DNA of 64,000 bases from Nocardioidaceae bacterium (GCA_030447865.1 JAUJOD010000004.1:1-64000), one strand, 5' to 3'; shown: positions 9,065 to 18,026, numbered from the stretch's first letter. The notes: generated from the sequence alone by a model not told the origin. Program-made: numbers and translations.

Positions 9065-10645
9065 TCAGTGCAGCGCCGGGACGACCGCCTCGACAAGGTG
9101 CGGCCCGGGCTCGGCCATCGCACGGCACAGCAGCCCCCGCAGCTCCCCAGCGGTATGCGCACGACCAGCCGGCACGCCCATCCCGCGGGCCAGTGCGAGG
9201 AAGTCGATGGCCGGCGAGGACAGGTCGAACGAAGCCGAACCTACGACCGAACGCGTTGCGGCCTGCCGGCGCGCCTCCCGCCGCAGAATCGAGTAGCCGC
9301 CGTTGTTGAGGATCAGCGTAGTCACGTTCAGACTCTCCCGGGCCAGAGTCCACAGCGCGCTAATCGTGTACATAGCGCTGCCGTCCCCCTGGAGGCAGAG
9401 CACCGGACGGCCCGCCCCGAGCGCCGCGCCGACTGCGAGCGGCATTCCGTCACCGATGGCGAATCCGCTCACCGTCAGCAGATCGTGCGGCGCGGCGCCG
9501 GACAGGGCCGCGCCCAGGGGGCCGCCGTAGGTATTGGATTCGTCGACTACCACGGCGTCCGCTGGCAGGACTGTGGACACCACACCGGCCATTGATTCCG
9601 CATCGAGCGGCGCCACCGGGTCGATAATCACCCGTTCGGAGGCCCGGGGTGAGCTTTCCGGTGGTACGCCCGTGGCGAGCTCGTCCGCCAGGGTGTCCAG
9701 CGCCGCCACCGCCTCCGCACCAGATCCACCTAGTCGGTGGATCACCGCGGTCGGCGGCGTTAAGAGTGAACGCTCACCGGGGGACGGGAACGGGGCCACC
9801 GGCGGCTGCGCGTCGACCAGCACCACGTGGCAGGCTGCGGCCAGCCGGGCCCGGGCGGTGACCGGATCGCCACTCAGCCGGCCGATCGGCGGGCGTCCGG
9901 CCCCCTGCGCCAGTCGTCGGGGAAACGCCTCGGCGACCACGGTCGCCCCGGTGGCGCGAGCGATCCGGGAGGCTGCAGTGAGGCTCACCGGGCCGAGCGC
10001 CGCACCGCCGAGCAGCAGGGTCGTGTGCGGGCCCTCCTCGGTGAGCAGGTCTTCGACCCCTCCGCTGACCTCGCTTGGGGGCCAGGCCGCTCCGCTCACC
10101 TCGCCGGCCGGCGAGGTCGCTCCGGATTCCGCCGCCAGCGGGCCGCTGGGGCCGGCCGCGACGTCCGACGGCACGAGCAGCGTCGCCACCCCGCCCGGCG
10201 GACCGCTCGCGGCCGCTACGGCTGCGAGCGCGTCGGCGCTCAACCTGGTCGGATCACAACATCTGTGAACGAAGGTGGAAATAGGCCGCGCGAGCGATGC
10301 GACATCGCAGGACAACGGGCCTTCGACGCCGTCGTGTGCTGCCGCGCCGGTGCCGACCAGGACCACGACGGGCGTACCGGCTCGCCGCGCGTTGTGCAGG
10401 TTCGCGAGCCCGTTGGCCAGTCCCGCGCCCTGGTGCAGCAGCGCAGCGGCCGGGGCTGCGGCAAGCCTGCCGAAGCCGTCGGCCGCGCCGGTCGCCACGC
10501 CTTCGAAAAGGCACAGCACGCTGTGTAGTTCGGCGCGTTCCTCGACGGCCCCGAGCAGGTGCAGCTCGGACGTGCCGGGGTTGCTGAAGAATGCCCGGAC
10601 ACCTGCCCTGGTCAGCGACGCCACCAGGGCTTGGGCGCCGTTCAC
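9065..10645 (-). CDS. Thiamine-diphosphate-dependent enzyme (decarboxylase/ligase family)
   Basis: A 526-residue protein of the acetolactate synthase / benzoylformate decarboxylase superfamily. The N-terminal Pyr domain shows FFSNPGTSELHLLGAV and FEGVATGAADGFGR, with the cofactor-activating Glu in FEG. The C-terminal PP domain has the binding motif GDGSAMYTISALW followed by LNNGGYSILRRE. The central region is Ala/Pro-rich and looks degenerate as an FAD site, arguing against a true acetolactate synthase. The GTG start overlaps the upstream LLM stop (GTGA, 10642-10645), so the two are translationally coupled. Likely role: decarboxylation or C-C bond formation on a 2-oxo acid. Confidence 0.75.
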   Translation of the reverse strand: MNGAQALVASLTRAGVRAFFSNPGTSELHLLGAVEERAELHSVLCLFEGVATGAADGFGRLAAAPAAALLHQGAGLANGLANLHNARRAGTPVVVLVGTGAAAHDGVEGPLSCDVASLARPISTFVHRCCDPTRLSADALAAVAAASGPPGGVATLLVPSDVAAGPSGPLAAESGATSPAGEVSGAAWPPSEVSGGVEDLLTEEGPHTTLLLGGAALGPVSLTAASRIARATGATVVAEAFPRRLAQGAGRPPIGRLSGDPVTARARLAAACHVVLVDAQPPVAPFPSPGERSLLTPPTAVIHRLGGSGAEAVAALDTLADELATGVPPESSPRASERVIIDPVAPLDAESMAGVVSTVLPADAVVVDESNTYGGPLGAALSGAAPHDLLTVSGFAIGDGMPLAVGAALGAGRPVLCLQGDGSAMYTISALWTLARESLNVTTLILNNGGYSILRREARRQAATRSVVGSASFDLSSPAIDFLALARGMGVPAGRAHTAGELRGLLCRAMAEPGPHLVEAVVPALH

Positions 10646-11541
10646 GTGAGCCCCACCGGTACCGCGCCGCCCAGCATCGGGGCGATCCGCTCGAGAATCG
10701 CCGGATCGCCGGCGAAGGGTGAATCGGGACGCGGCCAGAACACCAGCATGTCGCTGAAGCCGAGCTCAGCGAACATGCCGCGGGCGTCAGCGAATGCCTG
10801 GGCCGACTCGAGCACGCCGCCGATCTGCGCGCCGGCTACCACCATGCGGTTCAGGCCGTCCGCGTCACGTCCCTCGGCGCGGCAGGCCTCGGCCAGTCTG
10901 CGCAGTTGGCCGGCGAGCATCGGTCGCGCGCGGTCGAAGCGGGTGGGGCTGGTGCAGCCCGGTATCCCGATCGTGAGCCACGTCTGCGCGTGCCGGGCGG
11001 CCAGTCGGAGGCCCCGCGGACCCGCGGCGGCGAGCGCGAACGGCACCCGCGGGCGCTGCAGGCAGCCGGGGTTCATCATCACCGCCTCGGACCGGTAGTG
11101 CTCGCCCCGGTAGGTGGTCTCGTCGTGGCGCAGCAGCGTGTCGAGCAGCGTCACGAATTCCTCGAACCGGTCCGCCAGCCGCGCCGGCCCGAGTTCCGGC
11201 AGGCCCAGCGCCGCGGCATCGTAGCCTGCGGCGCCGGCCCCGACGCCGCAGATGAACCGCCCGCCGGAGATGTCGTCGAGCGTCATCACCTCTTTGGCGA
11301 ACGTCACCGGATGCCGCAGGTACGGACTGGCGACCAAGGTGCCGATCCGGATCCGTCGGGTCACCCCGGCGGCCGCGGTCAGAGTTGGCAGTGCGGAGAA
11401 CCAGGGCGCCTGACGCAGCGAGCGCCACATCAGGTGGTCGAAGGTCCAGGCGTGGTCGAATCCGAGCTGCTCCGCGCGACGCCATCGTTCGGCCGCCTCG
11501 ATCCACCTGAGTTCCGGCAGCAACACGACGCCGTGGCGCAT
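10642..11541 (-). CDS. LLM-family (F420-type) oxidoreductase
   Basis: A 299-residue luciferase-like TIM-barrel protein, with EAAERWRRAEQLGFDHAWTF near the N-terminus, IRIGTLVASPYLRHPVTFAK, and LDDISGGRFICGVGAG for cofactor binding. GGGAGG lies 5 bases before ATG 11541. Related reductases use F420H2 (LmbY type) while others use FMNH2 for monooxygenation; sequence reading alone cannot decide. It leads the two-gene operon with the TPP enzyme, transcribed from the box at 11588-11618. Paralogues lie at 39.5 and 46.3 kb and a fragment at 18.9 kb. Confidence 0.75.
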   Translation of the reverse strand: MRHGVVLLPELRWIEAAERWRRAEQLGFDHAWTFDHLMWRSLRQAPWFSALPTLTAAAGVTRRIRIGTLVASPYLRHPVTFAKEVMTLDDISGGRFICGVGAGAAGYDAAALGLPELGPARLADRFEEFVTLLDTLLRHDETTYRGEHYRSEAVMMNPGCLQRPRVPFALAAAGPRGLRLAARHAQTWLTIGIPGCTSPTRFDRARPMLAGQLRRLAEACRAEGRDADGLNRMVVAGAQIGGVLESAQAFADARGMFAELGFSDMLVFWPRPDSPFAGDPAILERIAPMLGGAVPVGLT

Positions 11542-11587
11542 GGCACCTCCCGTTTGACGCGCGACCGTGAACGCGGACCCGACCGCG

Positions 11588-11618
11588 ACATTCGAGGAAG
11601 TCCATACGCGACCACTAC
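11588..11618 (-). promoter_or_regulatory. SARP-type box for the LLM-TPP operon
   Basis: On the minus strand, GTA (11618-11616), N8, GTA (11607-11605), N11, GAATGT (11593-11588). It sits back to back with the plus-strand box starting at 11621, only 2 bases between the outer triplets. Confidence 0.6.
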
Positions 11619-11620
11619 AT

Positions 11621-11651
11621 GTATCCGCGTTGTACCGCCGGCTCGGACGGT
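11621..11651 (+). promoter_or_regulatory. SARP-type box for the FAD oxidoreductase
   Basis: GTA 11621-11623, N8, GTA 11632-11634, N11, GACGGT 11646-11651. It is the divergent partner of the minus-strand box, making a compact two-way activator target. Confidence 0.6.
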
Positions 11652-11709
11652 GTCCGGGTTAGGACCGGCGCCGCGCATACGGGCCGGGTTACCGCAAAGG
11701 ACCGCTGCG

Positions 11710-12843
11710 ATGCCCGAGGTTGTGATCATCGGCGCCGGCGTCATTGGACTGTCCGTCGCCTGGTACCTCACCGAACGCGGTGTGCGCAGCGTGGTGGTGG
11801 AGCGGACCGCGATCGGCGCGGGGGCGACCGCGTGGCAGTCCGGCGGTGTGCGCGCGCAGTGGACAAGCGCAGAAAACTGCCGGATGGCGCTGGAATCGCA
11901 GGCGTTCTACAGGCAGCTCGACGACCGCCTCATGCCCCAGGTCAGCCCGCAGTTGGAGAGCTGTGGGTACGCGTTTGTCGCCCGCACGCCGGAGACGATG
12001 GAGTCCCTTCGCCGAGACGCCGCCGAGCAAAAGCGCCTCGGTGTACGGACCTCCGTGGTCGACGCCGGGCGGCTCGCCGAGCTGGTACCCGGTCTGAACA
12101 CTGATGCGGTCGTGGGCGGCGTCTACAACGGGCACGACGGATACTTCGCGCGACCGCAGGCGGTCGCCCCGGCATTCGCCCGAGCGGCACGGCGGGCCGG
12201 GGCGGAGATCCACTTTGGGACGGCCCGCCGGCTGCTACTGGACCGAGCGGGCTGGACCGTGGAGCTCGCGAACGGCGTCCGGATCGTCGCCTCCGACGTC
12301 GTGCTCGCGGCCGGGCTCGGCAATCCCGGTCTGCTCGACTCGCTGGGATCGCCACTCCCGATCGGCCGAGCGCCGAAGCGCATGTTCCTGAGCCGGCCGC
12401 GGGATCGTTGCCTGGTGCGGCCGCAGATGGTCTTCGTGGACGAGGGCTTCTCCGTTAAGCACCTAGCTGACGGCCGGTTGATCGCCGGGCACTCGCCGCC
12501 CGGGGGCATACCGACACCGGATCCCGACGTGGGCCGCGGTGCGGTCGAGACGGTCGGTCCACGGCTCATCGCGACGCTCGAGGGTACGGGCTACCCCTGG
12601 ACGATCGATGGTTACTACGACACCAGCCCCGATGCGCAGCTGGTCGTGGGCGCGGTCCCCGACCATCCCCGGCTGTGGATTGCCGGGGCAATGAACGGCC
12701 GCGGAATGATGCTGGCACCGAGCGTCGGCCGGATGGTCGCGGAATCGATCGCGACCGGTGATCCGGAACCCATTCCAACCGCCCTGCAACCAGACCGATT
12801 CGCCGGCCGGGAAAGCGTCACCGGTGAGACTCGGACAATCTGA
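11710..12843 (+). CDS. FAD-dependent oxidoreductase (D-amino acid/glycine oxidase family)
   Basis: A 377-residue DAO-family flavoprotein. The N-terminal Rossmann motif is VVIIGAGVIGLSVAWYLTER, ending in the acidic VVVER for FAD ribose binding. GAGATAWQSGGVRAQW is the usual FAD-proximal loop, and the C-terminus has WIAGAMNGRGMMLAPSVGR, the second FAD-binding strand. AAAGGA just upstream of ATG 11710 serves as ribosome binding site. Members oxidise C-N bonds of amines or amino acids. It is monocistronic under its own box; a broken relative lies at 61.8 kb. Substrate unknown, though an amine intermediate of this cluster is likely. Confidence 0.75.
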   Translation: MPEVVIIGAGVIGLSVAWYLTERGVRSVVVERTAIGAGATAWQSGGVRAQWTSAENCRMALESQAFYRQLDDRLMPQVSPQLESCGYAFVARTPETMESLRRDAAEQKRLGVRTSVVDAGRLAELVPGLNTDAVVGGVYNGHDGYFARPQAVAPAFARAARRAGAEIHFGTARRLLLDRAGWTVELANGVRIVASDVVLAAGLGNPGLLDSLGSPLPIGRAPKRMFLSRPRDRCLVRPQMVFVDEGFSVKHLADGRLIAGHSPPGGIPTPDPDVGRGAVETVGPRLIATLEGTGYPWTIDGYYDTSPDAQLVVGAVPDHPRLWIAGAMNGRGMMLAPSVGRMVAESIATGDPEPIPTALQPDRFAGRESVTGETRTI

Positions 12844-12862
12844 CGAGGGCAATTTTCGGCGT

Positions 12863-12893
12863 GTATCGAGCACATATTGGTCCCGTTCACCGT
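12863..12893 (+). promoter_or_regulatory. SARP-type box for the hydroxylase/flavoprotein operon
   Basis: GTA 12863-12865, N8, ATA 12874-12876, N11, CACCGT 12888-12893. The second triplet is ATA instead of GTA. Confidence 0.5.
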
Positions 12894-12916
12894 GAAGCTG
12901 GGTAAGCCGACAGTGA

Positions 12917-13864
12917 ATGGAAACCGACATGTTGAAAGGTGCGCGGGATACTGGAGCCGCCAACGGGGCCGTACCGGTTTTCGCCGATCCACCGTCCGAC
13001 CCGCAATGGCAGCTCGGCGGGACCGGCTACGGGTTGGAGCCACTAACGATGCCACCGCCGTACCCCTCGGCGCTGTCACCCGGCCCGGCTGGTGACTTCA
13101 GCGCAGAGCACCGGCGGCTGCGGCAGCTCTGCGACTTGCCGGTCGGCGGCACGGAGGACGACCCGGAGGACGACCGGGTGCCCTGGTTCCGGTGGATCAC
13201 CGGGCATCAGGTGAGTTTCATCGTGTGGCGGCTGATGGCCGAGACCCAGGATGCCGCGACCACCGGGCGTCTGCCTGTTCCCGAGGCGGTGAGGGGGCTG
13301 GTGGACTATGTCCGCGCATATGCGGCGATGGTGCTATACACGGGCTCCTGCTCCCGCGAGACCTATCACCGGGTGATCCGGCCCAGCCTGCGGTTGCACC
13401 ACCCCGCCTTCAGCGGAGCATGGGCGCCCGACTACGCCGCGGTCCGCGGACTGTTCCGCGGCGGGACGCCCGGGTTCGCCCGGGGTCATGACGCCGGTGA
13501 ACTGAACGGCGCCGTCCGCCTTTACCGGCTCTCCCATGCCGGGATCGCGACCCGCCTGGTGCCGGACGGCCGCTCGCTGCTGCAGCAGGCCGGCAGCAAC
13601 CCGACCGACATGCGGATGCTGCACTTAATCTACGACAGCTACTTCCTCACTTTCCGCGGGCCGGCATCTCACAGCGACCTGGTCGGCCAGCTGCTACGCC
13701 GGCTAACCGCGATCGTCGGCGACCTGCGCGCCAGCGGTATGCGGTTCGGTGACGAGGAAGTCCGGGAACTGCAGGTGCCCGAGGTGGCCGGCGCCATCAC
13801 CGGGATCGTGCCGATCCTGGCGCGGGTCGCGTCCCGCGCCACAGGGCCGGGCGGGCAGGGATGA
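12917..13864 (+). CDS. Putative heme-dependent aromatic amino acid hydroxylase (LmbB2/PrnB-like)
   Basis: A 315-residue mostly helical protein of uncertain family. TGSCSRETYHRVIRPSLRLH followed by HPAFSGAWAPDYAAVRGLF resembles histidine-bearing segments of the tryptophan-dioxygenase-like superfamily that includes PrnB and the heme tyrosine 3-hydroxylases of 4-alkylproline pathways. Two adjacent His in RLHHPAF could ligate heme. Its stop overlaps the next start by ATGA (13861-13864). If correct, it would turn tyrosine into DOPA for the VOC enzyme at 7.2 kb. The assignment rests on motif resemblance and may be wrong; hypothetical protein is the fallback. Confidence 0.45.
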   Translation: METDMLKGARDTGAANGAVPVFADPPSDPQWQLGGTGYGLEPLTMPPPYPSALSPGPAGDFSAEHRRLRQLCDLPVGGTEDDPEDDRVPWFRWITGHQVSFIVWRLMAETQDAATTGRLPVPEAVRGLVDYVRAYAAMVLYTGSCSRETYHRVIRPSLRLHHPAFSGAWAPDYAAVRGLFRGGTPGFARGHDAGELNGAVRLYRLSHAGIATRLVPDGRSLLQQAGSNPTDMRMLHLIYDSYFLTFRGPASHSDLVGQLLRRLTAIVGDLRASGMRFGDEEVRELQVPEVAGAITGIVPILARVASRATGPGGQG

Positions 13865-15672
13865 CCGGTGAGCCCAGCGTCGCCGTTATCGGGCTGGGCG
13901 CCCGCGGGCTTGGCGTGCTGGAACGGCTGGTCAGCCTCTGCCGGGATCTGGGGGCCGACCGCGGGCGTCTGTGCGTCGAGGTCATTGATCCGACCTGCTC
14001 CGGCCGCGGGATCCACGTCCGGGAGCAGCCGAACTATCTGCGGCTGCATTCGCCGGCCGGCAAGGTCACCATGTTCCCGGACGCCGCCACCCTGCCCGGG
14101 ACCGGCGCTGGCACCGGCCCCTCCCTGCTCGACTGGGCGGTGGACCGTGGCCTCACCGTTGGACCCGACGGGCTCCCCCCGCGGGCCGGCGGGCGGCCGG
14201 TCATGCCTAGCGACTTCCTACCGCGGTCGGTGCTAGGCGACTACCTGACCTGGGTGGGTGATCATCTTCGGAGGTCGGCGCCGCCGTACGTCAAGATCGT
14301 CGCGCACCGGACCGAAGCCGTCGACATCGACCGTGATGCAGACGGCCGGCTAATGGTCCGCTGCGCGGACGGGCGGACGCTCACGGTTGGTCGTGCTTTC
14401 CTCACTACCGGCTACGGGGGCGGCGGCCCACCGTTCCCGGACGGCGGCCGGGAACGGGTGCGCCACCCGTACCCGTTGCCCTTGGCAACCGCTGGGGTGC
14501 GGCCGGGTGAGACGCTGGCCGTCCTCGGCTTCGGCCTGTCCGCCTTGGACCTGGTGGCGAGCGTGACCGTGGGCCGGGGTGGCCGGTTCACCGAATACGG
14601 CGACCGGCTCGTTTACCTCCCTGGCGGGGCTGAGCCGACGGTGCTGCTGGCATCACGGTCCGGGGTACCCGCACGCTGCCGGCCGCCGCTGCCGGTCCGG
14701 CGTCCGAAGTTCCGGCCGCGTTTCCTCGACGTCGCCGCGATCGAGGAGTTGCGCGGCCGTCCCGGCGGTCAGGTGGACTTCGAACGGGATGCCCTCCCGC
14801 TGGTGTACGACGAGATGCGGCTCGCCTATCGCCGCGCGCAGCTGCGCGGCTACGGCCCAGATCCGGATGCCCTGCCGACGGCGGCGCTGCGCAAGCAGCT
14901 CGACGACTGGGATGAGGAGCTGGGCCGGTTCGACGCCGCGGCGTCGCTGGCCGGCTCGGCGAACATGTCCCTCGTGGACGGCAGCCGGTACCACGAGTGG
15001 GTGGCGGAGGCTATCCGGTCTGATCTGGCGGCTGCCCGGAAGCTCCCGAACGGAACCCCGCTTAAGTGCGCGACCGAGGCCCTGGTGGATCTGTTCCAGG
15101 CAATCCAGGCCGTGCTGGTGCCGGGTCTGATCACCGACCGTTCGCTGGAGACCTTCTCCGCGATCACCGGCCCAGCGATCCGGCGCGCCGCGGTCGGGCC
15201 CTACCACGATCGGCAGCGGGAACTCCTGGCGCTGCTCGACGCCGGTGTGGTCCGGGCTCCCTTCGGGCCTGAACCAGTCGTCCGGAAGCTGCCACGGGAC
15301 GGCTGGGAGATCGGCTCGACGCGCCTCGTGTCGCCGTTCTGTCAATCGGTGCGCTGGGTTTTCGCGGGCCACATGCCTACCCCGAGCCTGGACTCGGCGA
15401 CGAGCAGTCCGCTGGTGTCCTCGCTCTGGGAGAAGGGGTGGATCCGTCGTCATCGGCGGGGGTTGCCGCAGATCCGTGCGATTGACATCGATCACCGGAT
15501 GCACCCACTGGATGACCATGGGCGGCCCGATGAGCAGCTTTGGGTGCTGGGACCGCTGTGTGAAGACGCAACCTTCTATAACCACGTCCTGCCCGAGCCC
15601 GGATCGTACTCGCCCTGCGTCGCGGACGCGCATCGGTGTGTCTCGGAAATGCTCTCCGGCGGCGACGACTGA
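13861..15672 (+). CDS. FAD/NAD(P)-binding protein (PF13454-type)
   Basis: A 603-residue protein. It opens with a Rossmann loop SVAVIGLGARGLGVLERLVS, has a second nucleotide-binding site TLAVLGFGLSALDLVASVTV at about residues 218-237, and ends in WVLGPLCEDATFYNHVLPEP. This architecture matches large FAD/NAD(P)-binding proteins of unknown chemistry, distantly like N-hydroxylating monooxygenases. It is translationally coupled to the putative hydroxylase before it. A multiply deleted copy is found at 35.4-36.0 kb next to decayed DegT and Gfo/Idh copies, so the genes travelled as a set. Reaction unknown; oxidation of the cyclitol or of an amine is possible. Confidence 0.65.
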   Translation: MTGEPSVAVIGLGARGLGVLERLVSLCRDLGADRGRLCVEVIDPTCSGRGIHVREQPNYLRLHSPAGKVTMFPDAATLPGTGAGTGPSLLDWAVDRGLTVGPDGLPPRAGGRPVMPSDFLPRSVLGDYLTWVGDHLRRSAPPYVKIVAHRTEAVDIDRDADGRLMVRCADGRTLTVGRAFLTTGYGGGGPPFPDGGRERVRHPYPLPLATAGVRPGETLAVLGFGLSALDLVASVTVGRGGRFTEYGDRLVYLPGGAEPTVLLASRSGVPARCRPPLPVRRPKFRPRFLDVAAIEELRGRPGGQVDFERDALPLVYDEMRLAYRRAQLRGYGPDPDALPTAALRKQLDDWDEELGRFDAAASLAGSANMSLVDGSRYHEWVAEAIRSDLAAARKLPNGTPLKCATEALVDLFQAIQAVLVPGLITDRSLETFSAITGPAIRRAAVGPYHDRQRELLALLDAGVVRAPFGPEPVVRKLPRDGWEIGSTRLVSPFCQSVRWVFAGHMPTPSLDSATSSPLVSSLWEKGWIRRHRRGLPQIRAIDIDHRMHPLDDHGRPDEQLWVLGPLCEDATFYNHVLPEPGSYSPCVADAHRCVSEMLSGGDD

Positions 15673-15677
15673 ACGCG

Positions 15678-15721
15678 GATCACCGCGTCCGGCGGGCGAC
15701 GAACCCGGCGACGCGGTGATC
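15678..15721. terminator. Hairpin between convergent genes
   Basis: GATCACCGCGTC (15678-15689) and GACGCGGTGATC (15710-15721) are perfect reverse complements with a 20-base loop. The hairpin fills the 47-base gap between two convergent genes and touches the stop of the Gfo/Idh gene, as expected for a bidirectional terminator. There is no clear T-run on either side. Confidence 0.6.
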
Positions 15722-16721
15722 ATGCCACGGCGTGCGCCTTAAGGAGCCGGGTGGCGACCAGGCACCGATCCAGTGCCTGCGCGCTGGTCTCCGCTCCCGG
15801 CGCCTCGTCGTCCCCCAGCGCGAAAGCGGCAAGCTCCGCCCGTACGCCTGCTCGGAAGGCGCCTGGTTCGCCGTCGCGCTGCTTCCGGTGATGGACGACG
15901 CCACCGGCAAGCCGGGTGGTTACGCTCCAGGTCGGTTCCATCTGCAGGAACGCGGCGCCCAGGGTACCCAGCACCTCGGTGCGTACGTCGTCGGCGTAGC
16001 GGCAGTTGAGCGACAGGTCCACGGTGACCGTGGCGCCCTGCTCGGCGCGGCCGACGATTGTGACGTTGTCGACCTCCCCCATCGCGGCGATCGCCGGGTC
16101 GACCGCGAGCCCACGGACCACAACGGGGTCCCCGATCGGGCACCCCAGCCAGGCCGCTAGGTCGAACTCGTGGATGCCGCAGTCCACGACGAGCCCGCCG
16201 CTGACCGACGGGTCGTAGAAACCCGGCGGCGGAGGGTCGGCGTCCCACTGCACCGCCCGGACAGCGATGATCTGTCCGAGGTGCTCCTCGGCCGCCGCAC
16301 GCAGCAGTCGGAAGGGCGCGGCGTACCGCCGCCAGAAGCCCACCTGCAACCGCAGGCCACGGTCGCTTGCTAGCCGGCCGAGTGCCCGGCTCTCGTCGAC
16401 GTCAAGCGTGAGCGGCTTCTCGCAGAAGACATCCAGCCCGGCATCGAGTCCGGCCCGGACGTCGATCGCGTGCCGGTTGGAGGGGGTGGCGATCAGGGTG
16501 CAATCCGCGCCGACGGCCGAGGCCGCGTCCGCCAGATCGGCGAAGACGGGCACGTCTTCCGGCACCCGGGCGGCCGCCGCCTCGGCCGCCACGCGGTTCA
16601 CGTCGACGAGGGCGACCACGTGGATCAGGCCGGTCGCGAGCGCCTCGCCAAGCACGACCGATCCCATCCGACCCAGTCCGGCCACGATCGCGCGGCGCGG
16701 TTGAGCATCCGCCGGGCTCAT
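15720..16721 (-). CDS. Gfo/Idh/MocA-type NAD(P)-dependent dehydrogenase
   Basis: A 333-residue sugar or cyclitol dehydrogenase. The N-terminal Rossmann motif is AIVAGLGRMGSVVLGEALAT and the catalytic-Lys motif EKP is in FCEKPLTLDVDES. The C-terminal domain holds SGGLVVDCGIHEFDLAAWLG with the conserved Asp and His. The ATG at 16721 overlaps the DegT stop (ATGA). Established knowledge: this family paired with DegT enzymes converts an alcohol to a ketone for transamination, as in inositol to scyllo-inosose. Inference: with Ino1 at 59 kb it forms an amino-cyclitol. A remnant with the same C-terminal motifs lies at 34.8 kb. Confidence 0.8.
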   Translation of the reverse strand: MSPADAQPRRAIVAGLGRMGSVVLGEALATGLIHVVALVDVNRVAAEAAAARVPEDVPVFADLADAASAVGADCTLIATPSNRHAIDVRAGLDAGLDVFCEKPLTLDVDESRALGRLASDRGLRLQVGFWRRYAAPFRLLRAAAEEHLGQIIAVRAVQWDADPPPPGFYDPSVSGGLVVDCGIHEFDLAAWLGCPIGDPVVVRGLAVDPAIAAMGEVDNVTIVGRAEQGATVTVDLSLNCRYADDVRTEVLGTLGAAFLQMEPTWSVTTRLAGGVVHHRKQRDGEPGAFRAGVRAELAAFALGDDEAPGAETSAQALDRCLVATRLLKAHAVA

Positions 16722-17989
16722 CCCGCGATCACCTTGGCGACCGCCTCGGCGATGTCGTACATGTCGCGCTCCTCGGCGAGGAGGGTGCTGTGGTGCGTCA
16801 CGACGCTGTGGTCGGCGAAGAAGTCGGAGTTGGGGAAGCGGCGGCCCTGGTTCACCGCCATGAAGTCGTCGGTCAGCGGTCGCAGGGTCCGCTTGTTCCA
16901 CGGCCGCAACAGGCGGCTGGTGTGCAGCGGGGCGTCGGTCGGATAGAAAGCGGTGCCCAGCTCCGCGGTGAGCGCTTCGCCGAGCTGAACCACGTTCATG
17001 CCGCGGGGCAGCGGGTCGAAGATCAGCGGCAGCTCGTAGATGGACATCCGGCTCTGTTCCGGGGCGGGCTGCAGCACGGACACGCCGTCGACCTCCGCGA
17101 GCAGGCTGGTCAAGAGACGATGGTTGCCGTTGCGCCGCTCGTGCTGCTGCTGCAGGATGCCGAGCTGCGCACAGAGAACGGCCGAGTTGAACTCGCTGAT
17201 GCAGAAGTTGGAGCCCATCGTGGTCGCCGTCTCGATCACCTCGAGCTCGCCCCTACGGCCCCGGTCCTTCCGGTAGCTGCGCGAGTCGGCGCGAAGCTCC
17301 TGCAGGGTGTGTGCCCGGCTGTCGCTGTTGCTCACGACCGCGCCGCCCTCGCCGGCGCTGAGGACCTTCCCGTGCTGAAAGCTGAAACAGCCCAGCTGGC
17401 CCATCGTGCCCGCGCCTCGGCCGCCCCACTCGGCACCGTGCGCCTGCGCGCAGTCTTCAATCATCGCGATCCCGTGCGGGGCGCCGGCGGCGACGAGCGC
17501 CGGAACATCGGCCATGCAGCAGGACCAGTGCACCACGACCGCAGCCTTGGCGTTCACCGTGAGGTCGAGGTTGTCTGCGCCGAGACAGCCGGTCACCGGG
17601 TCGACGTCGACCAGCACCGGCACGAGGCCGGCGCGGAGCGCCGCTGAGGCGGAGGCGACCCAGGTGAGCCCGGGGACCAAAACCCGGTCGCCGAAGTCCA
17701 GCCCCAGCGACTCGAGCGCCACCACCAGCGCGCTGGACCCGTGATCGACCGGGATGCAGTGACGCACGCCGACGTAATTCGCGAAGCTCTGCGCGAAGGT
17801 ACGCTCAAACAGCTCGGTGGAACCGAGCGGGCTGCTGATCGCCCATCTCCCGCTATGCAGGACGGCCTCGAGGTTCTGCGCGGCGCCCGGGGCCGGCTCT
17901 GGCCAGACGGGCCAGCGCTGCTCCGCCGACCGGATCGGCTCGCCTCCGTCGATGGCCAGCGTTGCAATTTTCGCATCGGTTATGCTCAT
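16718..17989 (-). CDS. DegT/StrS aminotransferase, cyclitol type (BtrS/StsC-like)
   Basis: A 423-residue PLP enzyme. The Schiff-base Lys is K208 in CFSFQHGKVLSAGEGGAVV; MIEDCAQAHGAEW supplies the cofactor-binding Asp. SGRWAISSPLGS, VLVPGLTWVASASA, ELRADSRSY and GSNFCISEFNSAVL closely recall glutamine:2-deoxy-scyllo-inosose aminotransferase of butirosin (BtrS) and StsC of streptomycin. It would put an amine on an inosose using glutamine. The ATG lies 6 bases after the predicted -10, so the transcript may be leaderless. An N-terminal fragment of a paralogue is at 34.6 kb. AHBA-synthase-like activity is the main alternative. Confidence 0.7.
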   Translation of the reverse strand: MSITDAKIATLAIDGGEPIRSAEQRWPVWPEPAPGAAQNLEAVLHSGRWAISSPLGSTELFERTFAQSFANYVGVRHCIPVDHGSSALVVALESLGLDFGDRVLVPGLTWVASASAALRAGLVPVLVDVDPVTGCLGADNLDLTVNAKAAVVVHWSCCMADVPALVAAGAPHGIAMIEDCAQAHGAEWGGRGAGTMGQLGCFSFQHGKVLSAGEGGAVVSNSDSRAHTLQELRADSRSYRKDRGRRGELEVIETATTMGSNFCISEFNSAVLCAQLGILQQQHERRNGNHRLLTSLLAEVDGVSVLQPAPEQSRMSIYELPLIFDPLPRGMNVVQLGEALTAELGTAFYPTDAPLHTSRLLRPWNKRTLRPLTDDFMAVNQGRRFPNSDFFADHSVVTHHSTLLAEERDMYDIAEAVAKVIAG

Positions 17990-17995
17990 GCTCCG

Positions 17996-18026
17996 ATGCT
18001 GGGAAGGCGCAATACAGACGCCGTAT
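17996..18026 (-). promoter_or_regulatory. SARP-type box for the DegT-Gfo/Idh operon
   Basis: Minus strand: ATA (18026-18024), N8, GTA (18015-18013), N11, CAGCAT (18001-17996). The ATG at 17989 coincides with the expected transcription start. Confidence 0.55.
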
